From Pseudomonadota bacterium (GTDB lineage: Bacteria; Pseudomonadota; Gammaproteobacteria; Burkholderiales; Burkholderiaceae_C): DNA of 16,112 bases. Made by a program: the position numbers and the translations under genes. Location of the stretch: positions 1 through 16,112 of the forward strand of contig JAJZHS010000017.1 of assembly GCA_021798395.1 (NCBI GenBank), written 5' to 3'. Shown here piece by piece: positions 13,300 to 16,112 of this stretch (positions are counted from its first letter, which is position 1; each line of letters opens with the position of its first letter). Below the pieces are notes generated by a model. That model did no database searches. It saw only the letters and a program-made list of their open reading frames with translations, and was not told the origin of the DNA.

Positions 13300-13737
13300 A
13301 TGAGCGATCGATCCGGTGCGCTGCGCGACCAACACGACGCGCTGCGCGACGAACACGACGCGCTGCGCGACGAGCACGACGCAATGCGCGATTTGCTCGA
13401 GCAGGTCCGCGTCGAGCTGCTGGGCGGCGAAGTCGCCGCGGCGCGCGACGCGCTGCGCCGCCTGGGCGCGATGCAGGGTGCGCACATCGCGCGCGAGAAC
13501 ACGGCGCTGATTCCGCGGCTGGGGCCGGCCGCGCGCTGGCCGGCACGCGTCTACCTGGCCGAACACGCCAAGCTCGAGGCCCTGCACGCCGACCTGCTCG
13601 AACTGCTCGCGCCGCTGCCCGGGCGCTGCGCAGACGCGCGTCTGCGCCTGGCGCTGCTCGATGCGCTGGCGCCGTTCAAGCACCTGCTCGAACACCACTT
13701 CGAGCGCGAACAGCAGGGCCTGTTCATCGAAGTCTGA
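13300..13737 (+). CDS. Small hemerythrin-like protein with N-terminal heptad repeats
   Basis: 145 residues, mostly helical. The N-terminus repeats a seven-residue unit (ALRDQHD, ALRDEHD, ALRDEHD, then AMRD). The rest has HHE-like ligands: HIARENTALIPRL, LAEHAKLEALHADLLELL and FKHLLEHHFEREQQGLF. One of the repeated histidines probably supplies the first di-iron ligand. I prefer ATG 13300; an in-frame ATG at 13288 lies inside the predicted -10, and neither has a clear ribosome-binding site. The family is best described as hemerythrin HHE-like; function in O2, NO or iron handling is inferred. It ends nine bases from the convergent unknown gene and is divergent from thiM. Confidence 0.75.
   Translation: MSDRSGALRDQHDALRDEHDALRDEHDAMRDLLEQVRVELLGGEVAAARDALRRLGAMQGAHIARENTALIPRLGPAARWPARVYLAEHAKLEALHADLLELLAPLPGRCADARLRLALLDALAPFKHLLEHHFEREQQGLFIEV
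13318..13392 (+). repeat. In-frame 21-base tandem repeat, about 3.5 copies
   Basis: Units begin at 13318, 13339 and 13360 with a partial fourth at 13381. They share GCGCTGCGCGAC followed by an Asn/Glu-type variable codon and CACGAC, differing at one or two bases. The unit length of 21 bases encodes one helical heptad, so copies could be gained or lost without a frameshift. Confidence 0.85.
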
Positions 13738-13746
13738 CGCGCCGGA

Positions 13747-14115
13747 TCAGTCGCCGGCGCGCGCCGACGAGCGGCACGCAGCGTGTTCGTGCATCGCGCG
13801 GCCGAGGTCGAACACCGAAGGCACCCGCCCCCAGGCCACGCGCGGCGGCTGCGGCGCGGCGTCGAACGCGTCGGGCAAGGCATCGCCGCCGTCGCCGCAG
13901 ACAAAGCGCAGGAACGCGGCCGGGCGCCGGCGCACCGCGCCCCAGCGCTCCAGCGCCAGGCACAGCGCGCGCAGCCGCCGCGCCGACACCCGGCAGCCCT
14001 GTTGCAGCAACCAGCCCTGCAAGTCGCTGACGCTCAGCGACACGCGCGACTCGCGCAGCACGGCGCAGATCCTGCGCCCGAGCTCGGCGTCGCTGTCGTC
14101 GCGCTGCGCCGACAT
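13747..14115 (-). CDS. Hypothetical protein, possible winged-helix domain
   Basis: 122 residues that I do not recognise. Residues about 8-60 are predicted helical with a helix-turn-helix look (LSVSDLQGWLLQQGCRVSARR, LRALCLALERWGAV followed by a basic turn), resembling the winged helix of Fur-like or similar regulators. The second half is Pro/Ala-rich with PSVFDLGRAMHEHAAC near the end; cysteines and histidines there could bind metal. The start may be ATG 14115, or ATG 14133 (six residues more, overlapping acuI by 14 bases); neither has a clear ribosome-binding site. It follows acuI closely and is probably the last gene of that operon. Codon use looks like that of the neighbours. Confidence 0.6.
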   Translation of the reverse strand: MSAQRDDSDAELGRRICAVLRESRVSLSVSDLQGWLLQQGCRVSARRLRALCLALERWGAVRRRPAAFLRFVCGDGGDALPDAFDAAPQPPRVAWGRVPSVFDLGRAMHEHAACRSSARAGD

Positions 14116-14119
14116 CGCA

Positions 14120-15115
14120 TCAGCGTCGCACATCGACCACGGCGCGGCCGTGGCGGCGGCCGTCGAGCAATGCGTCGCTGAGCGCGTCGACTTCGCTCAA
14201 CGCCACTTCGGTGGCGATGGTGTCGAGCAGCGCCGGAGGCACGTGGCGGGCGAGCAGTTCCCACGCGCCGGCGCGCTGGGCGTTGGGCACGAACACGCAG
14301 TTGATGCCGTACAGCGTGACCGCGCGCAGGATGAAGGGCATCACCGAGCCGGGGAAATCGGCGCCCTGCGCCAGCCCGCAGGCGGCCACCGCACCGTGCC
14401 AGCGCGTTTGCGCGCAGGCGTTGGCCAGGGTGCTGCTGCCGACGGCGTCGACCACCCCGGCCCAGCGCTCGCTTTGCAGCGGCTTGCCCGGAACGGCCAG
14501 GCCGGCGCGATCGACGACCTCGGCGGCGCCGAGCGCGCGCAGCCACGCCGCCTGCTCGGGCTTGCCGCTCGACGCGGCAACCTGGAAGCCGAGCCCGGCG
14601 AGCAACCGCACGGCGATCGAGCCGACCCCGCCGCTGGCGCCGGTGACCAGCACCGGACCGTCGCCGGGCTGCAGGCCGTGACGCTGCAGCGCCTGCACGC
14701 ACAGCGCGGCCGTGAACCCGGCCGTGCCCACGGCCATTGCGTGCCACGCATCAAAGCCCGCGGGAAGCGCCAGCAGCCACTCCGCGCTCAGCCGCGCGCG
14801 TTCGGCGAAGCCGCCCCAGTGCGTCTCGCCCAGGCCCCAGCCGTTGACCACCACCCGGTCGCCGACGCGCCACCGCGCGCTGGCGCTGCGCCGCACCCGC
14901 CCCGCCAGGTCGATTCCAGGCACGATCGGCCAGGTGCGCAGCACCGCGCCGCGCCCGGTCACCGCCAGCGCGTCCTTGTAGTTCAGGCTCGAATAGTCGA
15001 CGTCGATCTCGACGTCACCCGCCGGCAGCGCCGACGCGTCGAGCTCGACCAGCTCGGCACGCTGCCCGGCGGCGGCCACCAACAGGGCCTTGAACGTGGT
15101 CTCGTCGTTCATCAT
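14120..15115 (-). CDS. acuI: Acrylyl-CoA reductase (NADPH) AcuI/YhdH, MDR superfamily
   Basis: 331 residues of the zinc-independent quinone oxidoreductase-like MDR family. The YhdH/AcuI signature is clear: SSLNYKDALAVTGRG, PIVPGIDLAGRV, VVVNGWGLGETHWGGFAE, GTAGFTAALCV and the nucleotide-binding VTGASGGVGSIAVRLLAGLGF. AcuI reduces toxic acryloyl-CoA to propionyl-CoA. ATG 15115 was chosen because GAGG lies eight bases upstream; it overlaps the stop of the preceding gene within ATGATGA, so translation is probably coupled. Being in a run with corrinoid genes may link it to propionyl-CoA/B12-dependent metabolism, but that is inference. Confidence 0.92.
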   Translation of the reverse strand: MMNDETTFKALLVAAAGQRAELVELDASALPAGDVEIDVDYSSLNYKDALAVTGRGAVLRTWPIVPGIDLAGRVRRSASARWRVGDRVVVNGWGLGETHWGGFAERARLSAEWLLALPAGFDAWHAMAVGTAGFTAALCVQALQRHGLQPGDGPVLVTGASGGVGSIAVRLLAGLGFQVAASSGKPEQAAWLRALGAAEVVDRAGLAVPGKPLQSERWAGVVDAVGSSTLANACAQTRWHGAVAACGLAQGADFPGSVMPFILRAVTLYGINCVFVPNAQRAGAWELLARHVPPALLDTIATEVALSEVDALSDALLDGRRHGRAVVDVRR

Positions 15116-15936
15116 GGTCCGTTCCTCGGTTGACGCGCGCTCCAGCGCGCAATGACGGCGTGCAGCGCCGCCAGCCCGTCGCCGAGCGCTGCCGGCCCCG
15201 GCTGCAGGATCAGCGGCGAGCGGATTTCATGCAGCTCGCCGTCGCGCACCGCCGGTATCGTGTCCCATCCGGCGCGCGCGGCCACCCGTGCGCGGGCGAA
15301 GCGACGACCGCACCACGATCCGATGATGATGTCGGGCGCGGCGTCGATGACCTGCCGCGCATCGACGACGATGCGGTCCCGCCCCAGCGGCTGGCGCGCC
15401 AGCTCGGGGAAGATGTCGTCGCCGCCGGCGATGCCGATCAGTTCGCTGACCCAGGCGATGGCCGAGATCCGCGGCTCGTCCCATTCCTCGAAATAGACCC
15501 TGGGCCGCCGCGGCAGCTGCGTCGCCGCGGCACGCACCGAGTCGATGCCGGCGTGGAGTTCGCGCACGTAGCGCCGTGCCTGCGCGTCGGCGCCGACCAG
15601 CGCGCCCAGCCGCCGCACATAGCCGAGGATTCCGGCGACGCTGCGGTGGTTGGCGATCCAGACCTCGATTCCGGCGCGCAGCAACTGCTGCGCGATGTCG
15701 GCCTGCATGTCGGAAAAGCCGATCACCAGGTCAGGGCGCAACTGCACGATCGGATCGATGCGTGCCGACGTGAACGCGCTGACCCGCGGCTTGTCGCGCC
15801 GCGCCTGCGGCGGGCGCTGGGTGTAGCCGGAAATGCCGACGATGCGGTGCTGCTGGCCGAGTGCATACAGCACCTCGGTCGGCTCCTCGGTCAGGCAGAC
15901 GATGCGCTCGGGAAATGCGGCGCGAAGCGCGGCCAT
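15112..15936 (-). CDS. BtuF-like cobalamin-binding / periplasmic-binding-fold protein lacking a signal peptide
   Basis: 274 residues with the two-lobed Periplasmic_binding_2 fold of BtuF/FhuD proteins: RIVCLTEEPTEVLYALG, IVGISGYTQRPPQA, LRPDLVIGFSDMQADIAQQL, the long linking helix region YVRRLGALVGADAQARRYV, and VSELIGIAGGDDIFPEL. The start ATG 15936 overlaps the stop of the adenosyltransferase gene as TGATG. No signal peptide is visible from this start, although the family is normally exported. No ABC permease or ATPase is adjacent in the window. Binding of cobalamin is suggested by the adjacent adenosyltransferase gene but not proven; another metal chelate is possible. Confidence 0.8.
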   Translation of the reverse strand: MAALRAAFPERIVCLTEEPTEVLYALGQQHRIVGISGYTQRPPQARRDKPRVSAFTSARIDPIVQLRPDLVIGFSDMQADIAQQLLRAGIEVWIANHRSVAGILGYVRRLGALVGADAQARRYVRELHAGIDSVRAAATQLPRRPRVYFEEWDEPRISAIAWVSELIGIAGGDDIFPELARQPLGRDRIVVDARQVIDAAPDIIIGSWCGRRFARARVAARAGWDTIPAVRDGELHEIRSPLILQPGPAALGDGLAALHAVIARWSARQPRNGP

Positions 15937-16112
15937 CAGCGCCCCGGATCGGTGGCTTCGCCGGCGTCGTGCTGCCACTGCTGTTCGGCCACGCCGCGGT
16001 TGAGCATGCGCGCGAGCACGAACAGCAGATCCGACAGCCGGTTCAGGTACTGCAGGCACGCCGCGCCGACGGCGGCGCGCGCGGCCAGCGCGACCACCGC
16101 GCGCTCGGCGCG
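15936..16112 (-). CDS. Cob(I)alamin adenosyltransferase, PduO type, C-terminus only (partial)
   Basis: The 58 visible residues contain RAERAVVALA and LQYLNRLSDLLFVLARMLN, the conserved C-terminal helix of PduO-type ATP:corrinoid adenosyltransferases, which make adenosylcobalamin. The frame enters from the right edge. The stop TGA shares its A with the ATG of the BtuF-like gene, giving tight coupling. The last about 20 residues (NRGVAEQQWQ onward) are family-variable. The ATP-binding and corrinoid-binding core is outside the window. Confidence 0.88.
   Translation of the reverse strand, partial: RAERAVVALAARAAVGAACLQYLNRLSDLLFVLARMLNRGVAEQQWQHDAGEATDPGR

Noticed and set aside
13318..13392. Short tandem repeats considered as a CRISPR array
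   Set aside because: Units are contiguous without spacers, 21 bases long and in frame, so they are a coding repeat.

Overview
This window looks like a chromosomal segment of a high-GC denitrifying proteobacterium, probably a beta- or gammaproteobacterium. That placement is inferred from the very high GC content, the ubiquinone-dependent anaerobic physiology and the set of protein families; the species cannot be read from the sequence. Almost every gene belongs to nitrate respiration, nitric oxide defence, oxygen-independent quinone synthesis or iron/iron-sulfur chemistry, so the region reads as an anaerobic-respiration island.

Layout, left to right. Positions 1-4232 (minus strand) carry the start of a respiratory nitrate reductase operon: a C-terminally anchored c-type cytochrome, then narG (complete), then the first ten codons of narH running off the left edge. 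A NarL-type response regulator without a neighbouring kinase is divergent from it (4559-5197, plus). From 9357 down to 5215 on the minus strand run ric (di-iron repair/NO protein), ubiU-ubiV-ubiT (O2-independent ubiquinone hydroxylation) and a cysteine-poor Crp/Fnr regulator of the Dnr/NnrR kind. nsrR (9451-9885, plus) is divergent from ric. Facing nsrR is a two-gene operon of a hemerythrin-like protein and a DGC-domain zinc-binding protein. Next come fdxA (7Fe ferredoxin) and a small DUF3079 protein (plus), then thiM-thiE (minus), a second small hemerythrin-like protein with internal heptad repeats (plus), and a minus-strand run of corrinoid adenosyltransferase (partial), a BtuF-like protein, acuI and a small unknown protein.

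How it may work together: NarGH reduces nitrate at the expense of the quinol pool, UbiUVT keep ubiquinone synthesis going without O2, and NsrR plus the Dnr-like regulator sense NO. Ric, the hemerythrins, the DGC protein and the ferredoxin would buffer or repair iron centres. Three FNR/Dnr-type boxes (TTGAT-N4-GTCAA type) are visible, before the regulator itself, before ubiU and between thiM and the second hemerythrin. In all three a GC-rich perfect palindrome lies between the box and a plausible minus-strand -10 element. This repeated promoter architecture, and the inclusion of thiamine salvage and two hemerythrins, are the most unusual things seen. No tRNA, rRNA, CRISPR array or insertion sequence was recognised.
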